A stretch of 34,076 nucleotides of DNA from Deltaproteobacteria bacterium (GCA_020852715.1 JADZAE010000055.1:1-34076); one strand, 5' to 3'; positions 25,624 to 34,076 are shown, counted from the stretch's first letter. The notes: generated from the sequence alone by a model not told the origin. Made by a program: numbers and translations.

Positions 25624-26487
25624 TTATTTGTTGATTGACACTACTTTGTCATGCTTCTCCGTTATATGCTGCACTTTCTCGAATTGACGCTCAAGCTTAC
25701 AAATATACATCTGACCGTTTTGGAACAAAGGGTCATAAACCATTAAGCCCTCGTGGCTTAAAAGAAAACTAATATCTGCCTGATCCAACATGCGAACCCG
25801 ATGAAACAAACCAACTACATCATTTGCGTCAACCACAAATCCGTGGGAGGGATAGCCTGTCAATAACGCCTTTAAAGCAAAAGGTTTAAGATTGGCGAAT
25901 TTTGCGTTTAACTTCTCTGCGTATTTAACGGCAATCGATATGGATCGATCAACTTCGCCAATACTAATTGGATCGAGTTGCTTTACCAGCTCTGAAAACA
26001 AACCCACCGCCATACTTGACGCCAGCTTCCCTGCAGTTTCGGTTTCCAATTTTGCACCCACCAGCGAAGCTAGATACTGGTCAAACGCAATATAGGTTTG
26101 CTGCCTTATCGTGCTAAGCGCATTTGCCACATCGAGAACAGAATTGTTTTTGCCAACTTCAGGGGTCCTTGGAAGCTGCAAGTCCAATGGGCCCAATTCG
26201 CCAATCGGCCCCATTGCTATTGAATGAGCCCCTAAGGCAACTAACGATCCGGCGCTCTTACACTTATCAACCACCCAGAGCTCAAACGATTCATAGGTAT
26301 CCTGCAAAGATTTAGCCAGCCAGTAAGCTTCGTCCGGACTACCTCCATAAGTCGTCAACAAAAGAACCGCACAGTTGGATTTAACATTTATGCAATTAAT
26401 GAAGGCTTTGACATAGGGCCTCTCAATTGGCGCATTGTAAACATAAACATCAAAAACCATCTTAGAACTTTCAGGTGTTCCTTCCAT
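25624..26487 (-). CDS. SDH/SppA-type serine protease (ClpP/crotonase fold)
   Basis: The 287-residue protein has the motif order of serine-dehydrogenase-proteinase and signal-peptide-peptidase-like enzymes: TTYGGSPDEAY (residues 45-55), DKCKSAGSLVALGA with the probable nucleophile Ser at about 78 (74-87), and GPIGELGPLDLQL (93-105). No signal peptide or membrane segment is present, so it should work in the cytosol. A Lys in the later helices would complete a Ser-Lys dyad, but I cannot assign it safely. It lies 62 bases after the HerA fusion gene on the same strand, in the modification operon. A cytosolic protease in such an operon may act on host or system proteins during infection; that is inference. 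The ATG at 26487 has GAGGG a little farther upstream than ideal. Confidence 0.8.
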   Translation of the reverse strand: MEGTPESSKMVFDVYVYNAPIERPYVKAFINCINVKSNCAVLLLTTYGGSPDEAYWLAKSLQDTYESFELWVVDKCKSAGSLVALGAHSIAMGPIGELGPLDLQLPRTPEVGKNNSVLDVANALSTIRQQTYIAFDQYLASLVGAKLETETAGKLASSMAVGLFSELVKQLDPISIGEVDRSISIAVKYAEKLNAKFANLKPFALKALLTGYPSHGFVVDANDVVGLFHRVRMLDQADISFLLSHEGLMVYDPLFQNGQMYICKLERQFEKVQHITEKHDKVVSINK

Positions 26488-26549
26488 AATTATGCCCTCT
26501 TCAATCCCCTATTCGCGTTTTTCGACTACACTCCCAATAAAACTTTTTT

Positions 26550-28076
26550 TTAATAGTTCTTATAAAAAGCTTCCGCCGTAAATTTCATAAACTCATCTTT
26601 TTTATCCTGACCCCTACTAATTACCTGCCACGGCTCAAGTCTAGCAACTTCAGTTTGAAGATCTTTTGCTGTTTTTTGGCTGCACCCAAGAATATCCTGA
26701 ATAGACGAAGAAGAAACTCCTTCGCATTGAAAAATATAGGCAAATTCTAACAATTCTTGAAAATTAAAAAACTTCTGTTGATAATCGTTTGGAGATTGGC
26801 TTGCAAAAAAAACGACAACCCCTTTCGATCGCCCTTCCCTAATTATCCTCTGAAGAAAAATATTTTTCTGACTAAGATAATTGTGAGCTTCATCGATAAC
26901 AAGAATGGTTCTGATTGTCCGTTTATTATCATTAACGGGGCTATCCGGCATCACTGACATCTCTTTATAAAGACGCTCTATCACAAGATACGCAATCAGT
27001 TCCTTTAAAACAGGCATCGTATGGACATCAATAAGTAGCGACCTATCCGACAATTTCTCTATCGGGGCCAACTCCGAGCCATGCGCCCAAAAAAGGTTAA
27101 AGTCAGATAAATCTCGAAGCACCTCAATCAGACTATCATCGCGCTTGCCTTCTTCTTCATACGCTAACCGCGCCATTTCATAAACATCTCGAAAATCCGG
27201 ATATTGCTTATCTGTGCTTACTCTCCTACTATACGCAGCCCTAATGGCTTCCGTTAGTGCCCCTTTCTGAACAACACCAAGTTTAGAATTAATAGAGGCA
27301 AAACTTTCAGCTTTTTCTCTTGCCGAAACATTTATTGTCTGTTCGTCATAAGCAGGGAGGATAAAAGGGTTAATTGGCAATGTTTGAGTTCCCTGTAGCA
27401 ATCTATATGTTTGAACTTTGGCAATATCACAAAACTTTTGATTATCAGCCACATCGCCTTTGTAATCAAAGTAAATGAAATTAGTTTGAAAATTCGATTG
27501 ATTTCGAATGTCAGCCAAAATCTTTAATAAAAATTGCGTTTTTCCAACGCCTGGCTTCCCCATTACGGCCATGTGGGAGTTCGCGTGAATAGCAGTATTA
27601 TTTAGCTCCATAACAACATCATTTTTTTGGAGCATTTCTCTTCCAAGAAGGATCTCGAAGCCTTTCCCCAAAATTTCTTTTCGACCTTTAAACTCCACTT
27701 TAGAGACAAGTTTCTTAATCAAAGAATCTGCATTATTACCTGATTCTTCAAATAAATTTCTAAGCTTTTGCGCCCCATTATCAATATGATTTTTAATAAT
27801 TGATTTATTTGAGTAAAAGTTTTCTTCGCTGATATCGGATTGTCCGTATACTTTGCCAATAAGTGTTTTAATAAACAATTCGTCCTGACCAATAAAAGTA
27901 GGTCTCTTGAATTCAGCACCACCAAACTCCACCGACATAGGAACAGTAATGCCATCTTCACTTAAAGATAATGAAAACGCCATTCGAGCAAGAATATACT
28001 TTTCAATCTTTGTCTCTAAACGAAGAGCACTAAAAATCTCATCAGCTTCTCTATTTGTGTATAATCTATCCGCCAT
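26550..28076 (-). CDS. DndE-like domain fused to a HerA-type ATPase
   Basis: The product has 508 residues. The first 45 (LYTNREADEIFSALRLETKI, then ARMAFSLSLS) fit DndE (DUF1832), a small DNA-backbone-binding protein of the phosphorothioation system. After a linker comes a HerA/FtsK-like motor with Walker A GKPGVGKT (173-180), Walker B ILVIDEAH (391-398), the arginine-finger-like REGRSKG (413-419) and the sensor segment FFASQSPND. It should form a ring on DNA and either pump or move along it, with the DndE part as DNA-reading module. It starts two bases after the dndD-like stop, so the two are coupled. In standard dnd loci dndE is a separate gene of about 110 codons, so the fusion is notable. 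Confidence 0.85.
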   Translation of the reverse strand: MADRLYTNREADEIFSALRLETKIEKYILARMAFSLSLSEDGITVPMSVEFGGAEFKRPTFIGQDELFIKTLIGKVYGQSDISEENFYSNKSIIKNHIDNGAQKLRNLFEESGNNADSLIKKLVSKVEFKGRKEILGKGFEILLGREMLQKNDVVMELNNTAIHANSHMAVMGKPGVGKTQFLLKILADIRNQSNFQTNFIYFDYKGDVADNQKFCDIAKVQTYRLLQGTQTLPINPFILPAYDEQTINVSAREKAESFASINSKLGVVQKGALTEAIRAAYSRRVSTDKQYPDFRDVYEMARLAYEEEGKRDDSLIEVLRDLSDFNLFWAHGSELAPIEKLSDRSLLIDVHTMPVLKELIAYLVIERLYKEMSVMPDSPVNDNKRTIRTILVIDEAHNYLSQKNIFLQRIIREGRSKGVVVFFASQSPNDYQQKFFNFQELLEFAYIFQCEGVSSSSIQDILGCSQKTAKDLQTEVARLEPWQVISRGQDKKDEFMKFTAEAFYKNY

Positions 28077-28078
28077 GG

Positions 28079-30067
28079 TTACTCCTCCCAGAAATAGCCA
28101 GATTTCACAGTAGTCAGCTCTTGTCTGTGGTCAAACTCAAGCTTTGCCGCTCCCGCAAGGTGATTCTTGAGATTTCTATAATAGCTTGTATCGATTTCTG
28201 TATCAGTCGAAAGAACTATTACTTGCTCCCCAGCATTCGGGAAATAATTGTTTACAATATTGTCGCGATGAGTGCTATCAAGCCTAGAAAGCGGGGTGTC
28301 TATAATAATCGGGAGCTTTAGCTGACTAGTTTGAGCGAGCCCCCAAAGAAGCGAAACAGCAAACACCTCTTTTTCTCCCGCCGAAAGTCCTGATTTTTTT
28401 ATTTCATGTCCGGAACGATCAATAATCTTTATTTCGTAAGTTTTGTCGTCGATTAAAATATCTTTAATTAATCCTGCCTTACTTGAAAGGAGTCGGTACA
28501 TTTCGAAAGTCTTCTCTTGCAAAAGATGAATTTTATTTTTCCTAAGCCGAACTACAAACTGATTTAATAAATTCGCGATAGCATCACATTCAGAAATAAA
28601 TTCAGCTTTATCTTTTGAAATGTGATGTTTTTCATAGAGCTTTTCAATTTCAAGCTCAATTTCACGAATTCGATTCTCAATCGTCAACAAATCATCCTCA
28701 ATAATGCGAAGCTGCTCAGTTTTCCTTCCGATCTGGATTGAGCAATTTTCAATTGTTTCCTGAAGAGTCGCAAAAAGCTCTTGTTCAGATTCGCTGGCGC
28801 CTTTATTTTTAACCAACGATTCTAACTCTTTTAGTTGCATTTCAAGTTCTTTCTTTTCCTCCAAAAGCGGGGTTATTACGAAAACATCGCTTTTCTCTAT
28901 AGATTCAATTTGATTCAACACCCTAGCCGCATCTCTCTCCGATAAATTAAGTATTTTTTCAATCTTCGCGGTGTCTCCCTCTTTAAGCAATAGCTCAATA
29001 CGCTTTTCGAGCTCCTGCATCTTCTCTAAAGACAACCTTTCGTTATAAATGGGCTCCGGCTCCTCAACCACACGCACAATTTTTTTGGCTAAATCCGAGG
29101 CATGCTCACGAATAGCCTCTCCTTGTACGGTTGATCGTTCTTTCTCAATTTGCAAACGGACATCCTCAAAAAACCTACCGGCTAAAGCAAACGGCAGAGA
29201 GTGTTCGCACAATTGTCGAATTTCGCTTTCCAACTGACTAACCCTATTTGAAAGCTGAATTCGCTGTTTTTCGTTTTTGCGAATCGCTTCTTTTGATTCG
29301 GGAGATTGATTAAAGGTCGAGTGGAACCTCCTTTTTGCCTCCTCCTGTTGCTCAGAAAATGACTCTATTTCGGCTTTAATTTCGTCTTTTTCGGCCCTTT
29401 TCTTTGACAGTTTTATTTTCTCCCGCTTGAGCTCGCTTTCTTTAAACTCAAGATCAGCATCGGTAATATCTACAAACCCTTTCCGTTCTTCCTGTTTTAG
29501 GTAAGCGATATCAGAGGCAAGACGATTAATATATTGAATTCCAAGGGCAGCCTCAAGCGACGACTGAAGACGAACTTCAGAATGATCGTCGGAAGCAATT
29601 TCTTGAATTTTTTCACCATCAAAAAAGAAAAATTGCGTAATCCCCGGTGGAATCGCCGCGCGTATGTATTCCTGCCAGATTTCCTTATTTTGCACCGTTA
29701 CCCGCTTTCCGTCTTTTACTACCACTAACCTTTCTGACAAATCTTTAGGCTTAGGATCTTCAATTGTTCCGGCCGTCCAAGCACGCTTAACCACCAACTC
29801 TGCACCATCGTCTTCTTCCAGCGTTATTTCAAAAGATACCCCCGTGTTTCCTAGAGCTTTTTCCTTCCGATTAATGCAACGATAGATTTCTTCGTTCTTA
29901 GCACCATAAAGACAATAATTAATAGCTTCCATAATAGAAGTTTTACCAGCCCCATTCATGCCGCCAATAAGAAAGATACTCTTCCCCTGCTCGTTATCAG
30001 GAAATTGTATTTCAGTCGGGAATTGAAATGATTTATAATTTTCAATAATGAGTTTTCTAATTTTCAT
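28079..30067 (-). CDS. dndD: DndD-like SMC/RecF-type ATPase
   Basis: The length (662 residues) and layout match DndD. The N-terminal head has KLIIENYKSF and the Walker A region IGGMNGAGKTSIMEAINYCL (about 34-53). The phrase PGITQFFFFDGEKI is typical of DndD. A long coiled coil spans about 190-530. The C-terminal head has the signature SGLSAGEKEVFAVSLLWGLA (559-578), Walker B LPIIIDTPLSRLD (about 586-598) and the H-loop region VIVLSTDTE. In phosphorothioation systems DndD is the ATPase that helps sulfur insertion or nicking. No dndC sulfurtransferase or dndA desulfurase lies here, so its job is likely different. The start ATG overlaps the stop of the 63-residue gene (ATGA), and the stop lies two bases before the next start. 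Confidence 0.9.
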   Translation of the reverse strand: MKIRKLIIENYKSFQFPTEIQFPDNEQGKSIFLIGGMNGAGKTSIMEAINYCLYGAKNEEIYRCINRKEKALGNTGVSFEITLEEDDGAELVVKRAWTAGTIEDPKPKDLSERLVVVKDGKRVTVQNKEIWQEYIRAAIPPGITQFFFFDGEKIQEIASDDHSEVRLQSSLEAALGIQYINRLASDIAYLKQEERKGFVDITDADLEFKESELKREKIKLSKKRAEKDEIKAEIESFSEQQEEAKRRFHSTFNQSPESKEAIRKNEKQRIQLSNRVSQLESEIRQLCEHSLPFALAGRFFEDVRLQIEKERSTVQGEAIREHASDLAKKIVRVVEEPEPIYNERLSLEKMQELEKRIELLLKEGDTAKIEKILNLSERDAARVLNQIESIEKSDVFVITPLLEEKKELEMQLKELESLVKNKGASESEQELFATLQETIENCSIQIGRKTEQLRIIEDDLLTIENRIREIELEIEKLYEKHHISKDKAEFISECDAIANLLNQFVVRLRKNKIHLLQEKTFEMYRLLSSKAGLIKDILIDDKTYEIKIIDRSGHEIKKSGLSAGEKEVFAVSLLWGLAQTSQLKLPIIIDTPLSRLDSTHRDNIVNNYFPNAGEQVIVLSTDTEIDTSYYRNLKNHLAGAAKLEFDHRQELTTVKSGYFWEE

Positions 30068-30255
30068 TGCGCACCCGCTCCAACCGACTCTTTTGTTTTA
30101 AGGATCTCGCGCAAAGCCTCGTATATTCCAGATCGTCGGTCCTTAAACTCATACTCCCGAACCGCAGTAAGAAGCTTCACTACTTTGTCAAAGCTAACTT
30201 CATGCTGACAACAAAGCTTCTGTAATAATTTTCTATCTTCTGCTGAAAGATTCAT
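30064..30255 (-). CDS. 63-residue protein coupled to the DndD-like gene
   Basis: The small helical protein starts MNLSAEDRKLLQKLCCQHEV and includes RRSGIYEALREIL. GGGGAG lies about eight bases before the ATG, and the stop overlaps the dndD-like start as ATGA. I recall similar short proteins in modification loci annotated as 'DNA modification system-associated small protein', but I cannot verify the match here. Likely roles are a subunit or DNA-binding adaptor of the ATPase complex. Confidence 0.75.
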   Translation of the reverse strand: MNLSAEDRKLLQKLCCQHEVSFDKVVKLLTAVREYEFKDRRSGIYEALREILKTKESVGAGAQ

Positions 30256-30306
30256 GCTTCAATCTCCCCATTACTTACTTAAATAGATAAAAACATTTTA
30301 TCCAAG

Positions 30307-31659
30307 TCAGTTTCTTACTCCCTGTTCAATAAATTCCTCAACTCTACGCTTAGCTTGTTCGAGGAGTTGCTGGGATTCAGTCCTTGCCTTCTTTGACTCG
30401 GATACCAATTGACCCAGTTCTTTCATAACCGAATCAGATAAAAGCGGAATTCTGAGCCTTTTAATTGAACCGGGCTTCCAATGAACTATAAGTGCGCCAG
30501 AACATTCTTGAGCAACTTGCATCCTACAAACTCTTGAGTTGAGAACAAGCGCAAGATACTCAAGAGGGACTCTCTTTTCTTTGATAACTAATCGCACAAC
30601 GCCGCCGGACGTAATCCCATCGATTGGCTCGCTAACAGCATAACAAACGCCAGGAGTGCCGTCTTTTGTTAGCAATAATTCTCCGATTTGCGGCTGGAAT
30701 AATTTCAGCTTTGAATACAATTGATGACTGATATACTTATCACTATTACCAAAAGTTATTCCTGCTTCTTTTACATTACTTACCCTAATAAACGGGATTC
30801 CGCTTTCGACATACGAAGAAGAGCCAACTTCAATTCCCTTAATTAAGTTCACAATCCGACTAAGAGGCTTTGTATCTAGTGTTGCCAAATGTTTTCCTAA
30901 AATTCGAAAGGGAACCTGATAATAATCTGCGTCAGCTCGGTTATTCCCTATCACGTCAGACAGCTTTGCCTCATACGACAGCGGCTTATCAAACTTAAGC
31001 TTATCCAGCCCCAATTCTCGCTCAAGAAACTCCTGAGCATTGGAGTACAGGGATTGCGAACGAGCTGAAAGCGTTCGCGAGGTCAGGATTATTTTCTCAA
31101 TTTCCTTATTTATTTTTAATAGTCGTGATGGAAAAGGTATTTCTTTTATATATGCCGGCGCGATATGCGGCTGACCCGAACCGTACACGCCGCGCTCAAC
31201 TAAATCTTTCCCAATTTTTGTATTAAAAAAAGTCGACAAAAGCGGTCCTGAAATTTCGCTTGTTCTAATAATTAACAAATCAGCGCAAGCGAATAAATTC
31301 TGCTTTTCTTCAATAGTAATAACAGAGGTTTGGCCATAGTTTGCGCCGGATCTAGTAACAGTGACATCTCCAAATTCAAGACGATTGCTTTTTAGAACAT
31401 TTTTAAAATGCTCAGGCATAAATCGCTTCTCTGACCAATCATAGAAATTACTTCTATTGTTTTGAGCAAGAACTATCTGGATACCTTTACTGGAATAAAC
31501 TCTTTTAACTTCCGCTGGGTGTTGGACCGAAATTCCAAACTTTCTTAACTGCTTATCACCAAGTAAAGTTTTTGCATAAAGATACTTTGGTTGGTAGTAC
31601 TCTGCATCTATACGACATTGTTCTATATCTCTAATTAATATATCGCTCCAAACAGCCAT
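30307..31659 (-). CDS. hsdS: Type I specificity subunit HsdS
   Basis: I start it at the ATG at 31659, whose A is the last base of the hsdM stop (TAATG). A TTG 15 bases earlier is less likely. The product of 450 residues has two target-recognition halves. The first has DVTVTRSGANYGQTSVITIE and SGQPHIAPAYIKEIPFPSRL. The second has IEVGSSSYVESGIPFIRVSN, GELLLTKDGTPGVCYAVSEP and WKPGSIKRLRIPLL. Each half is followed by a conserved helical spacer, the last ending in QAKRRVEEFIEQG. It would set the DNA sequence methylated by HsdM, and perhaps that attacked by the DndD/HerA machine. The recognised sequence cannot be read from the protein. The gap to the small gene is 51 bases. Confidence 0.9.
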   Translation of the reverse strand: MAVWSDILIRDIEQCRIDAEYYQPKYLYAKTLLGDKQLRKFGISVQHPAEVKRVYSSKGIQIVLAQNNRSNFYDWSEKRFMPEHFKNVLKSNRLEFGDVTVTRSGANYGQTSVITIEEKQNLFACADLLIIRTSEISGPLLSTFFNTKIGKDLVERGVYGSGQPHIAPAYIKEIPFPSRLLKINKEIEKIILTSRTLSARSQSLYSNAQEFLERELGLDKLKFDKPLSYEAKLSDVIGNNRADADYYQVPFRILGKHLATLDTKPLSRIVNLIKGIEVGSSSYVESGIPFIRVSNVKEAGITFGNSDKYISHQLYSKLKLFQPQIGELLLTKDGTPGVCYAVSEPIDGITSGGVVRLVIKEKRVPLEYLALVLNSRVCRMQVAQECSGALIVHWKPGSIKRLRIPLLSDSVMKELGQLVSESKKARTESQQLLEQAKRRVEEFIEQGVRN

Positions 31660-34046
31660 TACTCCGCCCCCCAAAAATCAAACTTATTCTTCTGAGCAAA
31701 CCTAACAAAAGCTTCAGCTATGCAAAGCTGGTCATCTGGAATTTTTGATGCGTCGACTAGATCCTTTGGGGTTAAATTGTAGTTAACCAAGTCCTGATTT
31801 ATAATCGGTTGTCCTTCCTGCGGATGACCTTCCGGAAATTCCATTAGGTTTCCGTTTTCGTCAGTCGTATGTTCGTAATCTCCTGAGTTATTCTTGCCTC
31901 CTCTCTCGCTTACGGCCATAAAAATCGGATAGTCGAGCTTCTTGGCAACTTCTGCGTCTATCCATCGGTCCTTTAGGGCCGCGATCAATTCATTATCTTC
32001 GAGAACAATTTGTAGCTTTCCTTTATTTGAAAGGAGCTTCATCTCGTATTCGGTCTCAGGAATTAGCTTTTCCTCTAAAGCTTTAATTTCAGCTTTAAGT
32101 CGCTTCTTGCTGCCTTTCTGCTTCTCTTCCAACTTCTTCTTTTGCTCGGTATATTTTACCGTTATCTTTGCTTTTTCATCCTTACTAGCAAATTTAAGCT
32201 CTTGATCTTTTTTAATCTCAAGTGCCTCTTTATCTAAACCAAAATCGGACAGTTCTTGCTTTGCTTTAACCAATCGGCTCTTAAGCGATGCTAACTTTTC
32301 ATTAAGTACATCAATATTACTGCTCTCGTCCTGAATATATCCCTTAGCAGTAGCCTCATTTGAGTTTTCGCTAGATTCATCCTGCTCTTCAAGCTCTGGC
32401 TCCTTGGAACTAAAGTTTTCCATCATCAGCTCTAGTATCGCTTCCGGAATTTCTTCTTCAGAAACATCAGTCTGATCATCTGTTTTTGAAATCAAACCTT
32501 GTATCATATTTTCATAATTTGGACATTTTACCGCAACTGTTTGCTTTACCGTATCAATATTACAAAGTTCGTCCTCGGTATATTTTTGGACAAATAAAAC
32601 TGAAGTTTTTGTCCCCGTATGAGGCTTAAAGGTATTGCCATGCAGACCAACGACTGCAAGCAAACGTGCTTTTCGCAGTATCCACTCACGAATAAACGCA
32701 TGGGAGGAATTATTAAATTTACTCTGAGGTAGGACAACCGCCGCTCTCCCGCCTGGTTTAAGCCATTTAATAATTCGTTCAATAAAAAGGACATCGCGTT
32801 CTTCGACTGGTGTTTTCTTTTCACCAGCTGTTTTTAAGGCCTTCTTTGCTAATTCAAAATGCGAAAGGAGTTTCTTTCCAGGAATTTCACCGGCAAAGGG
32901 TGGATTCGTCAAGATTAAATCAAATTTTAAATTATCATAGTAGTCCCATCCCGAACCTTCATCGTTAATAATCTTATCAGCACCGGGCATTTTTGCTAAT
33001 AATTTTGCACGTCGTAGCCCCTCTATTAAATCTCTTCCAGTTTGGGTATCTAACCAATCTGACGGATCAAGACTACTTGCTCTAGGACCAAATATATTAG
33101 AATGTCCATCACCAGCAATGAGCATTAAGGCTCTACTGGTTTTTGACGCTTTTTCCGAAAAATCAATACCCCAGAGGTACTTCGACGCGTATTTATGCTT
33201 TCTTGTTTCCATCTGCTCTGACGAAGAAGCCGGAAAACACCAATCCATAGCGTGCAAAAGAAAACCCGCAGATCCACAAGATGAATCCATAATAAACTCG
33301 TTCTTTTTTGGATTCAGCATACGAACACACATATCTATAACATGCCGCGGCGTGAAAAACTGACCATCTTTCTTTTTAAGCACTGATGGCACCAAATACT
33401 CAAACGCGTCGTCCATAATCCGAAGATTTGAACCCATCAACCTAATTTTAACTAATGGACCAATACATATCGATAACTGAGAAGGCTTAAGTTCTATTTT
33501 ATCTCCTTCTTTAAATATCCCTGGCCATTCCTCGTTTGCATTTTGGAATAACCCATTTATCCACCCGTACGTCACCTCATGATTGTCTGATTTTCTAAAA
33601 TAAACCTCTTTTGTCGGCCGTTCCTCGGCTTTCAATTCGTCATATATCTTTGCAAAAATCAGCTTAAATATTTCATCAAAAACCCCATCTCCATAATTTG
33701 CTAAAGCAAGTTCTTCTATGTCGTGAACAATCCCTTTAAAATTGAAGTGCCTATCAAGGTCAGCAAGAGTTCGTCTTTTTTCAATAACTTCTTTTGGCGA
33801 CTCCCCTTTTCTAGGAATATCTACTAGCGTATCTTCAAACTCACTAGGATATGGCCTGTATAGGAGGACTTTTTCACTCCCGTTAGACCACACCGCCACA
33901 GGAGCGCCTTTCGACATCATGTAACTTTTTAATTGCTCAATGCCGTCTTTTGTAACGCTTTTTTGAAATTCGGACTTTTTGTAAAATTTGGTAAGAGGTA
34001 CTCTGGAGCTTAAATAAAGTAAAGGAGACCATATGAAAGACGGCAA
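31659..34046 (-). CDS. hsdM: Type I N6-adenine methylase HsdM, N-terminus lost
   Basis: The N6_Mtase core is clear: KKDGQFFTPRHVIDMCVRML (about 225-244), SAM-binding motif I FIMDSSCGSAGFLLH (251-265) and catalytic motif IV DLILTNPPFAGEIPG (376-390). A long charged coiled coil (about 585-690) and a C-terminal part ending KNKFDFWGAE follow. Upstream, homology to an HSDR_N-like domain begins abruptly (VPLTKFYKKSEFQKSVTKDG). The first 15 or so residues, from a TTG, seem to come from the insertion sequence at the window edge. The normal N-terminus is therefore missing or lies beyond the edge. The core is intact, but function depends on whether a start is supplied. No hsdR is visible in the window. 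Confidence 0.85.
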   Translation of the reverse strand: MPSFIWSPLLYLSSRVPLTKFYKKSEFQKSVTKDGIEQLKSYMMSKGAPVAVWSNGSEKVLLYRPYPSEFEDTLVDIPRKGESPKEVIEKRRTLADLDRHFNFKGIVHDIEELALANYGDGVFDEIFKLIFAKIYDELKAEERPTKEVYFRKSDNHEVTYGWINGLFQNANEEWPGIFKEGDKIELKPSQLSICIGPLVKIRLMGSNLRIMDDAFEYLVPSVLKKKDGQFFTPRHVIDMCVRMLNPKKNEFIMDSSCGSAGFLLHAMDWCFPASSSEQMETRKHKYASKYLWGIDFSEKASKTSRALMLIAGDGHSNIFGPRASSLDPSDWLDTQTGRDLIEGLRRAKLLAKMPGADKIINDEGSGWDYYDNLKFDLILTNPPFAGEIPGKKLLSHFELAKKALKTAGEKKTPVEERDVLFIERIIKWLKPGGRAAVVLPQSKFNNSSHAFIREWILRKARLLAVVGLHGNTFKPHTGTKTSVLFVQKYTEDELCNIDTVKQTVAVKCPNYENMIQGLISKTDDQTDVSEEEIPEAILELMMENFSSKEPELEEQDESSENSNEATAKGYIQDESSNIDVLNEKLASLKSRLVKAKQELSDFGLDKEALEIKKDQELKFASKDEKAKITVKYTEQKKKLEEKQKGSKKRLKAEIKALEEKLIPETEYEMKLLSNKGKLQIVLEDNELIAALKDRWIDAEVAKKLDYPIFMAVSERGGKNNSGDYEHTTDENGNLMEFPEGHPQEGQPIINQDLVNYNLTPKDLVDASKIPDDQLCIAEAFVRFAQKNKFDFWGAE

Positions 34047-34076
34047 AAATCGTAAGAAATGGACAGCAGAGGATAA
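34034..34076 (+). mobile_element. Probable start of an IS transposase (runs off window)
   Basis: AAAGGAG stands six bases before an ATG at 34034, and the frame reads MKDGKNRKKWTAED to the window edge. The wording RKKWTAED resembles the first residues of helix-turn-helix transposase OrfA proteins of the IS3 type. It runs opposite to hsdM and overlaps its apparent start. The IS end is probably in 34000-34030. Fourteen residues are too few to name the family with certainty. Confidence 0.5.

Noticed and set aside
26550..30067. Complete phosphorothioation (dnd) system
   Set aside because: The essential dndC sulfurtransferase and dndA desulfurase are absent in the window, and type I methylase genes stand in their place.

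Overview
The window looks like chromosomal DNA of a Gram-negative bacterium whose lineage I cannot fix. An AsmA/YhdP-like envelope protein, a secreted subtilase, Sel1-type repeats and a eukaryotic-type kinase remnant point that way. I see no rRNA, tRNA or CRISPR array. It falls into three parts: a decaying left part, an accessory middle with mobile and structured elements, and a right-hand DNA-modification/defence operon.

Left part (1-17.4 kb). An ABC exporter pair (698-2462) and a second-copy-like metG (2525-4177) are broken by stops and indels. A peptidase S51 gene (4629-5376, minus) carries one frameshift. Two large envelope genes are intact and convergent: an AsmA-like protein (5550-8534) and a secreted S8 protease (8549-12172, minus). 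Divergent from the protease is an FG-GAP/thrombospondin-type-3 surface protein (12867-16109), broken by several lesions, that shares the protease's C-terminal region. A Sel1-repeat protein and a Ser/Thr kinase stump follow. Small palindromic repeats of one family lie at 360, 470 and 16140.

Middle (17.4-25.4 kb). Two copies of a non-autonomous multi-hairpin element are present. One ends the kinase stump. The other sits in a DUF5131 (Gp37/Gp68-like) gene, and removing it with one TA restores the reading frame across the junction. Between them lie a strongly structured region (17891-18019), three small genes with good ribosome binding sites and unknown function, and palindromes with compensatory base changes. 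An AlbA_2/HATPase regulator, a tandem gamma-glutamylcyclotransferase-like protein and a TPR-like protein follow. Several of these genes share a top strand rich in C and poor in G, whatever their direction.

Right part (25.4-34.05 kb). One minus-strand operon encodes, in transcription order: HsdM (N-terminus lost), HsdS, a 63-residue protein, a DndD-like SMC ATPase, a DndE-like/HerA ATPase fusion, an SDH/SppA-type serine protease and possibly a 64-residue protein. Several joints are start/stop overlaps or gaps of a few bases. No dndA, dndB, dndC or hsdR gene is in view. The set reads as a hybrid in which type I methylation may replace phosphorothioation as the self mark while Dnd-type ATPases and a protease act as effectors. 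At the right edge a plus-strand ORF with a strong ribosome binding site resembles the start of an IS transposase and appears to truncate hsdM.
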